A DNA stretch of 11,305 nt, from positions 6,828 to 18,132 of the forward strand of contig DJEE01000107.1 of NCBI GenBank assembly GCA_002431805.1, in the 5' to 3' direction. A program made the position numbers and the translations under genes. The DNA is from Eggerthellaceae bacterium UBA5906. Lineage in GTDB: Bacteria > Actinomycetota > Coriobacteriia > Coriobacteriales > Eggerthellaceae. Positions 1 through 7,166 of this stretch are shown here, in pieces. The notes beneath the pieces were generated by a model that made no database searches, had not been told where the DNA came from, and worked only from the letters and a program-made list of their open reading frames with translations. The first letter of the stretch is position 1; each line of letters begins with the position of its first letter.

Positions 1-1151
1 CCTGCCAGCAGCTTGCGCGACAGCACGATGAAGGCCAGAGCTCCCAGCGCCACCACGCCGATGGCGACCACGATCTCGACCCACGTCGGGCAATAGGTTC
101 CCAGGGTGGCGAACACATCCATGCCAGACGCGCCGCGCGCCGCGGACGAGCCCGAGATCACGCCCGGTGCACCGGCGATGTTGAACTCGTAGAACGAGGT
201 GAACAACAGCCACACGCGCTTGCAGAACACGCCGACGACCACCAGCACGCTGGCCAGGCCCACGAGTTTCATGTTCGCACGGTTCTTCGCGAACACCATC
301 AAGCAGAACGGGATGACCAAGCCGCCGATGATCTCGATCCAGAAGAACGGGGCGGTGATGCCACCTGCCATGACGCCCAGCGCTTCAGCGCCCTTCGCAC
401 CAGGGTAGGCCATCGTCAGGCACTCGCAGCCGATGAAGAACGCATCGACTGCGATGCACACGGCAAGCAGGCCGGCCAGGCTGGAGATGAGTTTCTTCTC
501 CACTTTGAACAGGCCGGACTTGTTCAGACCCATAAGCGACAGCAGCAAAAGCGCCAAACCAGAGTCCATGGCCGAGGCCACGAAGATGGGCGCCATGATG
601 GCCGAATACCACTCTTTGGCGACCTGCAGGCCGAAGATCCACGCCGTCACGCTGTGCACCAGGATGGCAACGGGCAGCGCGAATCGGGACACGATGGAGA
701 CCTTGTCGGCGGCACCGGGCTTCTTCGAGCACATGAACACCAGGTACACGATGTTGATGATCAGGTAGCACGAGATGACGCACACGTCCCACAGAAGCGG
801 GCTCGTGGGGTTCGGGCCGGTCAGGATGCGCCACACGCGCTGGATGCCGCCCATGTCGATGAGCACGAACATGCCCGCGCAGCAGATGCACACCGTCGAG
901 CAGATGACGGCGGGCAGGGCCACCTTCTTGTACTCGGAGATGTGGAACACGCTGGCCGAGCTGGCCACGATCAGGCCGCCGGCCGACAGGCCGACAAAGA
1001 ACATGAAGCACGTGATGTACAGGCCCCACGACACGCCGTTGTTCATGCCGGTGACCCCCAGGCCGTTGACCAGCTGGTAAATCCACGCGGCGACGCCGGC
1101 AAGCGTCAGCGCGCCAAGCACCCCGTAGGTTGCCTTGAGTTTCGTAGACAT
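1..1151 (-). CDS. NrfD/HybB-type integral membrane subunit of the molybdoenzyme complex (3' end outside window)
   Basis: Membrane anchor and quinone-interacting subunit expected to link the menaquinone pool to the adjacent ferredoxin and molybdoenzyme subunits. Reading minus from ATG 1151 gives 383 codons with no stop before the window edge, so the C-terminus is missing. About ten hydrophobic segments are visible, which fits the HybB/DsrP branch of the NrfD superfamily better than eight-helix PsrC. Family-like motifs are WGLY at 42-45, GLSAGG at 54-59, a conserved-looking D99 after helix 3 followed by a basic stretch with R105 and R108, and WD at 121-122. No haem-binding motif was seen. The start is supported by a GGGGGAGG Shine-Dalgarno about 6 nt upstream. 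It lies 13 nt after the ferredoxin gene and is the third gene of that operon. The family call is firm. The quinone-oxidising direction is inferred. Confidence 0.88.
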   Translation of the reverse strand, partial: MSTKLKATYGVLGALTLAGVAAWIYQLVNGLGVTGMNNGVSWGLYITCFMFFVGLSAGGLIVASSASVFHISEYKKVALPAVICSTVCICCAGMFVLIDMGGIQRVWRILTGPNPTSPLLWDVCVISCYLIINIVYLVFMCSKKPGAADKVSIVSRFALPVAILVHSVTAWIFGLQVAKEWYSAIMAPIFVASAMDSGLALLLLSLMGLNKSGLFKVEKKLISSLAGLLAVCIAVDAFFIGCECLTMAYPGAKGAEALGVMAGGITAPFFWIEIIGGLVIPFCLMVFAKNRANMKLVGLASVLVVVGVFCKRVWLLFTSFYEFNIAGAPGVISGSSAARGASGMDVFATLGTYCPTWVEIVVAIGVVALGALAFIVLSRKLLA

Positions 1152-1164
1152 TTGCAACCTCCCC

Positions 1165-1782
1165 CTAGTTAAAGTAGTGAACCTTGGGCTGCGTGCCCTG
1201 CTCTTCCAGCAGCACGTACGCGTGCTTTTCGCGAATCGTGCGCGAAATCTCGGAATTCGGGTCGTCCAGATCGCCGAAGACGCGGGCACGGGCCGGGCAG
1301 CACTCCACGCACATGGGCTTATCGCCCTCGTCGGTACGCTCCTTGCACAGCGTGCACTTTTCCGCAACGCCCTTCGGGCGCACCGGCACACGGCCGTCGC
1401 CCCAGTTCGCGCCCGTCGAGCGCACCGGCTCGGACCAGTTGAACACGCGGGCGTTGTACGGGCAGGCGGCCATGCACATGCGGCAGCCGATGCACTTGTC
1501 GTAGTTGATCTCCACGCGCCCCTTGTCGTCTTTGTACGTGGCGCCGGTCGGGCACACGCGCTGACACGCGGCGTTGTCGCAGTGCTGGCACGCCATAGGC
1601 AGGTACGTGCGCGTCAGGTTGGGATAGGTGCCCTGCGCGCCGTCGATCACGTCGCAGCCTTCGGTGAGCACGCGGTTCCACAGCATGCCGTCGGGCACGT
1701 TATTCTGCATTTTGCAGGCGTTCGCGCAGGTGTGGCAACCTACGCAGCGGCCAAGGTTCACGGCAATTGCCAATCGAGTCAT
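1165..1782 (-). CDS. DmsB/NrfC-type ferredoxin subunit with four [4Fe-4S] cluster motifs
   Basis: Electron-transfer subunit that should carry electrons between the NrfD-like membrane protein and the molybdopterin subunit. The 205-residue length is typical of DmsB/PsrB proteins. Sixteen cysteines fall into four groups: C13/C16/C19/C23, C65/C68/C73/C77, C97/C100/C103/C107 and C143/C146/C158/C162. This is the four-cluster layout of the family, with no cysteine replaced by Trp or Asp. There is no signal peptide, as expected for a subunit that is co-exported with a Tat-tagged partner. The ATG at 1782 is preceded by GGGGGCAG as Shine-Dalgarno. The gene starts 12 nt after the catalytic-subunit stop and ends 13 nt before the membrane-subunit start, so the three genes are surely co-transcribed. 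The substrate of the complex cannot be told from this subunit. Confidence 0.93.
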   Translation of the reverse strand: MTRLAIAVNLGRCVGCHTCANACKMQNNVPDGMLWNRVLTEGCDVIDGAQGTYPNLTRTYLPMACQHCDNAACQRVCPTGATYKDDKGRVEINYDKCIGCRMCMAACPYNARVFNWSEPVRSTGANWGDGRVPVRPKGVAEKCTLCKERTDEGDKPMCVECCPARARVFGDLDDPNSEISRTIREKHAYVLLEEQGTQPKVHYFN

Positions 1783-1794
1783 CTTCTGCCCCCT

Positions 1795-4203
1795 TTATGC
1801 CTTGCGGATTTCCACGAGCGTGTCGGAGAACGGGATGACCGGACCCTGCAAAAGCTCGTAACCGCGTTCATTCATGGTGTCGTTCGTGACGGACTGCATG
1901 TTGCCGCGGGCAAGGTAGTCGGCGGTAGCGCCCTCCACCAAGCGAGCGGAACCGGGACGAATGGCCTCATTGGCCGCCACGCGCACCTGGAAGCTGCCGC
2001 GCTCGTTGAACACCTCGGCGATATCTCCATCGGAAAGCCCTCGGCTTTGCGCTTCGGAAGGGTTCACTTCCACCGTAGGCTCGAAGTACTGCTGGATCCA
2101 TTGAGCATCGTTGAACTGGTTATGGATATGGAAGCGCGTGCGCACGTTGGCAAGTTGCAACGGGAAGCGCTCACGCAACGGGTTGTCCTCGGCGATTTCG
2201 TTGCACGCCTCCCATGCGGGAAGCGCTTGGCCGAAGGAGGCAAGGGCGTCGTAGTACACGTCCATGCGCCCCGAAACGGTGGCGAACTCGTAATCGGTGA
2301 ATTCGCGGCGCACCTCGGCGGCATTCTCAAGCGGCCATACACCGCCGGCCTGGTTGAGCTTCTCAAGCGTCAGCGAGCTGACGTAGGGGTCCTCCGACGT
2401 TGCCAGGATCGCACGGGAAAGCTCGACGCCGTCGGCGGGCAGCACGTCGTCGGCCACGCCCATGCGCTTGGCGATCTGACGCTCGACCCACAAGTCGGTC
2501 TTCGCTTCGAACAGCGGGTCGATGACCTTTTGCTGCGCGACGATCTGGTTGTACCCCACCTTCACGTTGCCGAAGTCGGAATCGTTCTCGAAACGAGAGG
2601 TGAGCGGAAGCACGTAGTCAGCCCACTTCGCTCCCTCGGTGAAGTACACGTCCATGGAAACCACCAGGTCAAGTCCGCGCACCCACTCCTCGGTCACGCC
2701 CATGTTCGCGAAATGCTGCGCCACGATATCGCCTGCGCAGACAAGCGCGCGCACGTTGCCAGGCTCGCGGCGCAGATCGTAAGCGGCGACCTCGGCATCG
2801 GCCGGTGCCATATCCTCGGGCAGCTCCCATGCGCCGAGCGAGCCCGTCTGGCCGCTCCACGTGCCGCCGACGTACACGCCCACGCCCGCACCGGGCTTGG
2901 CGATATTGCCGGTAACCGCCACGAGCAAAGCCGCCGCATGGCCGGCAACATCCGCGTTGCCCATCTTGTCGTTGCCGCCCCAGCCGAGCGCCAACGACGA
3001 CGGCCCTTCCGCATACAAGCGCGCAAGCTCCACGATCTTCTCGGCGGGAATGCCCGTCAAGCCGCTGGCCCATTGCGCGGTATAAGCAGCCTGGGACTTC
3101 ACCATCAGATCGTGCACCGTGGTTGCGCGGACGCCGTTGACCTCGACGGTGCCGGAGAGCGCCGGCACGGCGACGTCGGCATAACGCGCCGCCGCGCCCG
3201 TTGCCGGGTCGATGACGAAGAACGGGTTCTGCTCGCCCGTCTCCGGCTCCTCGGCGCTCGAATCCTCGGCGTGGTCGCGCACGAGCTTGCCCGTGGCGGT
3301 ATCCACCAGAAACGGCAACGACGTGTGCGCCGCCATGAACGCCTCGTCGGCGAGGCCCTCATCGAGGATGACGCTGATCATGCCCAGGAACAAAGCCGCA
3401 TCGGTACCGGGGACGATGGGGACCCACTCGTCGGACTTGCCAGCCGTGGTGGAGAAATGAGGATCGACGGTGACCATCTTCGCGCCGGCCTCCTTAGCCT
3501 CGAAGAACAAGCGCACCTGTGGCAACGTGGACTCGCAGAAGTTGCTGCCCACAGTGAGCACCAGCTTGGAGTCCGCCCAGTCGCGTGGATCGGCCGTCGA
3601 GGTGGCGTAACCACCGCCGTAGCCGATAGCCGGGTCCAACCCGTTGCCCAAACCAACGTCGATACCGGTAAGGCCACCGGAACGGGCACCGAGCACGCTA
3701 GCAAGGAAGCTGGAGTTCGCCTCGGAGCCCGACATGACCATAACGGAATCCTTGCCGTGCTCAGATTGGATGTCCTGCAGCGATGCACAGATCTCATCGA
3801 GCGCCTCGTCCCAGCTGACCTGCACGAACTCGTTTTCTCCACGCTCGCCTACTCGCTTGAGCGGGGCCTGGACGCGCTTGCCACCATAGATATGTTGCAC
3901 CTCGGAAATGCCCTTAAGGCAGATGGTCCTGTATCGATCATCGGTGCTGGCGTCGTTTGGCTGCACAAGCACCATGCGCCCGTCACGCACCGTGCACTTC
4001 AGCGGGCACATGCCGCCGCAATGGCTTTGATGGAACGTGCACGCCGTGTATTCGTTTGCCGTCTGCGCGGCGCCGGCCTCAACCGGTGCCAGCCAGCCGC
4101 CCGACGATGTCATCCCCGCGACGCCCAAGACGCCTGCGGCACCGGCACCTTTGAGAAAGCTTCTGCGCGTGAACCCATGCTTGGGCGCGTTCGCTTCTGC
4201 CAT
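1795..4203 (-). CDS. Tat-exported molybdopterin oxidoreductase, DMSO-reductase family catalytic subunit
   Basis: Catalytic subunit of a DmsABC-like respiratory complex, acting outside the cytoplasmic membrane. From ATG 4203 the protein is 802 residues. This start is chosen over an in-frame ATG at 4242 because an AGGAGGAGAA Shine-Dalgarno abuts it and the Tat signal then begins at the usual place: TRRSFLKG at 12-19, a hydrophobic stretch to about 30, and likely cleavage near the AGAAQ at 43-47. The N-terminal [4Fe-4S] ligands are most likely C55, C62, C66 and C95, with an extra C70. The first pair is spaced C-x6-C rather than the C-x2-C of E. coli DmsA. The central part follows DmsA closely (PLKRVG near 114-119, SWDEAL at 130-135, DEWVPIVPGTDAAL). 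The C-terminal dinucleotide-binding domain contains TRFHIHNQFND. At the usual Mo-ligand position the sequence reads GYATST at 198-203, so the canonical Ser appears replaced. The substrate (S- or N-oxide, or another organic acceptor) is unknown. Confidence 0.93.
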   Translation of the reverse strand: MAEANAPKHGFTRRSFLKGAGAAGVLGVAGMTSSGGWLAPVEAGAAQTANEYTACTFHQSHCGGMCPLKCTVRDGRMVLVQPNDASTDDRYRTICLKGISEVQHIYGGKRVQAPLKRVGERGENEFVQVSWDEALDEICASLQDIQSEHGKDSVMVMSGSEANSSFLASVLGARSGGLTGIDVGLGNGLDPAIGYGGGYATSTADPRDWADSKLVLTVGSNFCESTLPQVRLFFEAKEAGAKMVTVDPHFSTTAGKSDEWVPIVPGTDAALFLGMISVILDEGLADEAFMAAHTSLPFLVDTATGKLVRDHAEDSSAEEPETGEQNPFFVIDPATGAAARYADVAVPALSGTVEVNGVRATTVHDLMVKSQAAYTAQWASGLTGIPAEKIVELARLYAEGPSSLALGWGGNDKMGNADVAGHAAALLVAVTGNIAKPGAGVGVYVGGTWSGQTGSLGAWELPEDMAPADAEVAAYDLRREPGNVRALVCAGDIVAQHFANMGVTEEWVRGLDLVVSMDVYFTEGAKWADYVLPLTSRFENDSDFGNVKVGYNQIVAQQKVIDPLFEAKTDLWVERQIAKRMGVADDVLPADGVELSRAILATSEDPYVSSLTLEKLNQAGGVWPLENAAEVRREFTDYEFATVSGRMDVYYDALASFGQALPAWEACNEIAEDNPLRERFPLQLANVRTRFHIHNQFNDAQWIQQYFEPTVEVNPSEAQSRGLSDGDIAEVFNERGSFQVRVAANEAIRPGSARLVEGATADYLARGNMQSVTNDTMNERGYELLQGPVIPFSDTLVEIRKA

Positions 4204-4362
4204 TTCTCCTCCTTTTTGGATACATGAGACATGATCGAACATCCGCGCACCTTGTGTTCCCAGCGCTCGTCGCGCCCCGACGCGTCCTCGTCTTCATATC
4301 CCCCCGCGCGGCAAGCGCCGCGCATACCATACTGACGGGAATCGGCCAAATTCCATAGCTGC

Positions 4363-4391
4363 ACTATACGAAATTGTCATATGACAATCAA
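4363..4391 (-). promoter_or_regulatory. Sigma70-like promoter of the molybdoenzyme operon
   Basis: Read on minus: -35 TTGATT (4386-4391; 4 of 6 consensus), a 17-nt spacer, and -10 TATAGT (4363-4368; 5 of 6). Transcription would begin near 4356. The perfect palindrome at 4373-4388 fills most of the spacer and overlaps the -35, so protein bound there should block polymerase. Confidence 0.65.
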
Positions 4392-4409
4392 GGATTATCA
4401 TATGACAAT
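4373..4409. promoter_or_regulatory. Tandem palindromic operators over the molybdoenzyme promoter
   Basis: The first copy, ATTGTCATATGACAAT at 4373-4388, is a perfect 16-bp palindrome. The second, ATTATCATATGACAAT at 4394-4409, differs from it at one base. Their centres are 21 bp apart, which is two helical turns and places both on one DNA face. One site lies between -35 and -10, the other just upstream of -35. The dyad has GT...AC spacing of six bases, and the bound factor is unknown. Confidence 0.7.
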
Positions 4410-4507
4410 TTTCATTGATATTATGCTATTTAGGGAATAGTTCAGCGCGCCGGCACCAGGGTCTTCTCTCGAAAGACGATGAGTCAAACCGACCCGGGGA
4501 GATCGAC

Positions 4508-5515
4508 TTACTTCCCGCGCAGCGCTTCCTTTGCCGCATCGGGCAGCACATCGCTAAAGCCCTCGCTGAAGCTTGACGGCACCACCACGGTGCCACCCGT
4601 TTCGCGTATGCTTTCGTACAACAGATGCATGGCGCGCAGGCGCAACGCCGCATCGTTGCCCTCGTACGCCTCGCCCATCTCGGTCATCATGTCGCAAATA
4701 TCCTGTTCGGCCTCGGTAAGGATAATGCGCGCCTTCTTACGTTGCTCAGCCTGCGCCTCAAGTGACATAGCATCCTGCAGCTCCTTGGGCAGCAAGATGT
4801 CGCGTATTTCCACCGACAGCACGGTGATGCCCCACTGCGCGCATTTTTCCTCAAGCGCGGCCTTCAACTCGCGATCGAGCTGCTGACGACGAATCGCCAC
4901 CTCGGCCGCGCTGCCGCGACCGATGGCGTCGCGCAGCGCCGTTTGCGCCGAAAGTTCCACCGCGCGCGTGAAATCGCCCACTTCCGTGCATGCAGCTTCG
5001 GCATCGTAAACCATCCAGAACAGCACAGCGTTCACGTTGAGCGGCACCAAGTCGCTGGTCAGCGTTTCCTCGGCGCCAAACGTAGTGGCGCGCACGCGCC
5101 CATCCACGCGCATAGTGTTCTGCTCGATGACGGGAATAGTCCAGAACAAACCTGGCCCCGACACGCGATTAAATTTGCCAAAACGCAGCACCACCACGCG
5201 TTCCCACTGCTGCGCAATGTGCACCGTCATGGTTGCCAACGTTGCAAGCAGCGCCGCGCACACCAGCGCACTTACGCCAATAGCCCCATCCGCAACAAGC
5301 CACACGCCCGCAACCGCGCAAAACACCAGCGCGAACACCACGCACGAAAACAACAACACGCCCGCATTCGAAGCAACCTCGCCCACCACTTCGGTATGAG
5401 CTTGCGGCACCACGGCAAAGCGGCTCAACGGACGCGCGGCGGTATCGGCGCCCGCTGTTTGGCAAGCCGCCTGTTGCGCAGCCGCCCCTTGCTGCCGTTT
5501 CTTTCCGAAAGCCAT
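4508..5515 (-). CDS. Slipin/stomatin-like SPFH-domain membrane protein
   Basis: Membrane-associated scaffold protein of the stomatin/prohibitin (SPFH) superfamily, members of which oligomerise on the inner face of the membrane. The protein has 335 residues. A polar N-terminal tail of about 48 residues precedes two hydrophobic segments (about 52-75 and 77-99). The SPFH core follows (about 103-265), opening with QQWERVVVLRFGKF and the GPGLFW...P signature at 120-128. An Ala/Glu/Gln/Lys-rich helix at about 245-275 is typical of the coiled-coil region, and a short C-terminal domain ends the protein. The ATG at 5515 has an AGGAGGGG Shine-Dalgarno. It starts 11 nt after the GntR gene stop, so it is the third gene of a NrfD-GntR-slipin unit. 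Bacterial slipins are usually paired with an NfeD-family protein; none is seen here. The family is firm, the role unknown. Confidence 0.9.
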   Translation of the reverse strand: MAFGKKRQQGAAAQQAACQTAGADTAARPLSRFAVVPQAHTEVVGEVASNAGVLLFSCVVFALVFCAVAGVWLVADGAIGVSALVCAALLATLATMTVHIAQQWERVVVLRFGKFNRVSGPGLFWTIPVIEQNTMRVDGRVRATTFGAEETLTSDLVPLNVNAVLFWMVYDAEAACTEVGDFTRAVELSAQTALRDAIGRGSAAEVAIRRQQLDRELKAALEEKCAQWGITVLSVEIRDILLPKELQDAMSLEAQAEQRKKARIILTEAEQDICDMMTEMGEAYEGNDAALRLRAMHLLYESIRETGGTVVVPSSFSEGFSDVLPDAAKEALRGK

Positions 5516-5526
5516 CGCTTCCCCTC

Positions 5527-6027
5527 CTATGCTCCCGTTTGCGCGTCAGCACCGCTTTGCTGCACATCAACGCGCACAATGCGCGCGCTTCCCTGCCCGC
5601 TTGCGCCGCCTTCGCCGGTCGCTTCCGCCTTCTGAAGTTGCAAAATGCGCCGCGTCATATGCTGCTGGATGTCCTCGAGTGAAAGTCCCAAGTCACGGCA
5701 TGCGGAAATGCAGTCGTTTAAGATGCCCTCAACCTCCTGCACATGCTCGGCACCGTCTTCGGCCGCAACATCGCGCACAAACACGCCGCGCCCGCGCGCA
5801 GATTCCAAAATGCCATCGGACACCAAACTTAAATACGCCTTGTTCACCGTGTTGTAGTTGATAGAGATATCTTGCGCCAAACCGCGCACGGTGGGCAATT
5901 TGTCGCCCGGTTTGAAATATCCCGTGCTGATCAAGTGCATGATGCGCTGACGCAGCTGCACCCACAACGGCACATCGCTGGATTCGTCAACGGAAAACGG
6001 GAACGACGTTTGTTGTTTTTGCCGCAT
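5527..6027 (-). CDS. GntR-family transcriptional regulator, YtrA subfamily
   Basis: DNA-binding repressor-type protein of 166 residues. The N-terminal winged helix-turn-helix spans about 18-88: PLWVQLRQRIMHLISTG, then KPGDKLPTVRGLA at 39-51, a recognition region NYNTVNKAYLSL at 57-68, and a wing ending GRGVFV at 79-84. The remaining part is short, about 50 helical residues (EDIQQHMTRRI) plus a low-complexity Gly/Ala/Gln tail. It has no ligand-binding domain, which is the hallmark of the YtrA subfamily. YtrA proteins normally repress their own operon, often one encoding membrane transporters. The ATG at 6027 has a GGGAAGGA Shine-Dalgarno that overlaps the end of the upstream NrfD gene (12-nt gap), and the stop lies 11 nt before the slipin gene. 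Autoregulation of this three-gene unit is likely. Control of the neighbouring molybdoenzyme operon is possible but unproven. Confidence 0.92.
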   Translation of the reverse strand: MRQKQQTSFPFSVDESSDVPLWVQLRQRIMHLISTGYFKPGDKLPTVRGLAQDISINYNTVNKAYLSLVSDGILESARGRGVFVRDVAAEDGAEHVQEVEGILNDCISACRDLGLSLEDIQQHMTRRILQLQKAEATGEGGASGQGSARIVRVDVQQSGADAQTGA

Positions 6028-6039
6028 GATAATCCTTCC

Positions 6040-6996
6040 CTACGACAAGCCCGCAGATTGCAAAACAGGGTGCATGCCAGCCGCCACAATGCTCCATCGC
6101 ATGGCGAACGCACCAACAAGCGCGCATGCAGCCTGCGCAAACGGCATCATAGGCGAAGGCTTCGCGCGCAAGCTCACGCACGCGAGCACCAGCGACACCG
6201 CAATGCCCACGCCACCGAACACGCCCCAAAACACCCAAGCGTCAGCGCCGGCAAGCAACGTTTGCAGCGAAGCAACCAACGCCAGCAATGTGCCCGTTTC
6301 GCCCATTTGCGCGCGTGCAACCTGCACGGCCACGAAGGCAACCGCAATGGCCGCCTCAGCCAGCAGCACCGCAACGTCAACGCACTCCCACTGCCGCGCC
6401 ACCGCTTCGAATTGCGCCGACACGCCCGACAGCTTCACCACCGCAATCATAAGCGCCACGCCGCATGAAAGCGATGATGCCACGAACAGGCATGGCAACA
6501 GCGGCGTGTCCCACAGCGGAACCGCCGCAAGCGACTGCAACAGCAGTCCCGTGTACGTCATAACCGCAAGCCCCAGCACGGCTGCCGCAGCAGGAAGCAC
6601 GCGGACCCATGGCGACATCGAGCGCGGTTCATGCGCCCACGCAACCAAAAGCACCACGTCAACAAGCATAGCCGTAGAAAGCAGCCACGCGCCAACCGAC
6701 AGAAACGTAGGGCGCGGACTTATGAACAGCAGCAAGGCGCGCTCGGTTATGCCCAGGTCAACGGCCAAACACGCAACGCCCGTTGCAAGTAACACGCCCG
6801 CACCCGCACACGCAGGCACGAACAGGTGCGCCAAACTCCGATGCATATGGCGAACGCCCTCGGGGCCGTCTACAATGCCAAGCGCAACTATGCGGCTAGG
6901 AAGCGGCACAAGCAGCATCATCACGCTGGCAGTTGCAAGCAACCCCGCGCCGCAGCCGCCCAGGAACAAATACCAAACCGGCAATTCGCCCAGCAT
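6040..6996 (-). CDS. Orphan NrfD/PsrC-family quinone-type membrane protein
   Basis: Eight-helix membrane protein of 318 residues matching the NrfD/PsrC family, which normally exchanges electrons between quinones and a ferredoxin-type subunit. Recognisable stretches are ELPVWYLFLGG at 4-14, DLG at 80-82 followed by PRPTFLSVGAWLL at 94-106, YTGLLLQSLAAVPLW near 148-162, and RWSIVAAG near the C-terminus. The start at 6996 is chosen because AGAGGGGG lies a few bases upstream and the family usually begins right at ELPVWY. ATGs at 7026 and 7044 also keep the frame but have poor ribosome sites. It heads a unit with a GntR regulator and a slipin and has no iron-sulfur or molybdopterin partner nearby, so its electron partner is unknown. 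It could serve a complex encoded elsewhere or have a sensor role. Confidence 0.83.
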   Translation of the reverse strand: MLGELPVWYLFLGGCGAGLLATASVMMLLVPLPSRIVALGIVDGPEGVRHMHRSLAHLFVPACAGAGVLLATGVACLAVDLGITERALLLFISPRPTFLSVGAWLLSTAMLVDVVLLVAWAHEPRSMSPWVRVLPAAAAVLGLAVMTYTGLLLQSLAAVPLWDTPLLPCLFVASSLSCGVALMIAVVKLSGVSAQFEAVARQWECVDVAVLLAEAAIAVAFVAVQVARAQMGETGTLLALVASLQTLLAGADAWVFWGVFGGVGIAVSLVLACVSLRAKPSPMMPFAQAACALVGAFAMRWSIVAAGMHPVLQSAGLS

Positions 6997-7049
6997 GCGC
7001 GCCCCCTCTCGGCCATCAACGCCCATCCGCGTCCAAATAGTCATAGGAC

Positions 7050-7058
7050 AATATAACA
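7050..7058 (-). promoter_or_regulatory. Possible extended -10 promoter for the NrfD-GntR-slipin unit
   Basis: Read on minus, TGTTATATT is an extended -10 element (TG-n-TATATT). The -35 about 17 nt upstream is poor. Transcription would begin near 7043, which is at or after the most upstream possible ATG (7044) and so favours the 6996 start. The call rests on this single element. The rest of 6997-7166 shows no gene and no clear terminator. Confidence 0.35.
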
Positions 7059-7166
7059 CGCAAGACCTTTGCCCGCAGCACGTAAGCACCCCTCGTTTAG
7101 TGCACGGAATCACGTCCGCCACCAGCAACGCCCCCAATCCGCATAAGAGCCGGGATGTTAAGCGCG

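Larger units (their letters stand above)
4204..4507. other. Intergenic region holding the molybdoenzyme operon promoter and two palindromic operators
   Basis: About 300 nt lie between the molybdoenzyme start and the slipin stop codon. The part from 4204 to about 4356 would be a leader of roughly 150 nt with no convincing coding capacity. The AT-rich block 4360-4430 stands out from its GC-rich surroundings and carries the promoter and operator copies described separately. From 4440 to 4507 a weak hairpin (GTCTT pairing with AAGAC around 4461-4477) lies after the slipin gene. It has no U-run, so no terminator is called. Confidence 0.7.

Noticed and set aside
654..1172. 172-codon plus frame near the left edge
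   Set aside because: It is antisense to the NrfD-like membrane subunit, whose hydrophobic pattern and family motifs are unmistakable on minus.
1135..4227. Very long open frame on plus, antisense to the ferredoxin and molybdoenzyme genes (1030 codons)
   Set aside because: It is a shadow of the GC-biased minus-strand genes. The His/Arg/Ala-rich product has no recognisable domain, and the minus frames hold complete families with motifs and ribosome sites.
4204..4242. Upstream in-frame start for the molybdoenzyme at 4242
   Set aside because: It has no good ribosome site, and it would put 13 extra residues before an otherwise normal Tat signal. The AGGAGGAGAA site directly serves ATG 4203.
4461..4477. 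Possible terminator after the slipin gene
   Set aside because: Only a 5-bp stem (GTCTT/AAGAC) and no T-tract on the transcribed strand.
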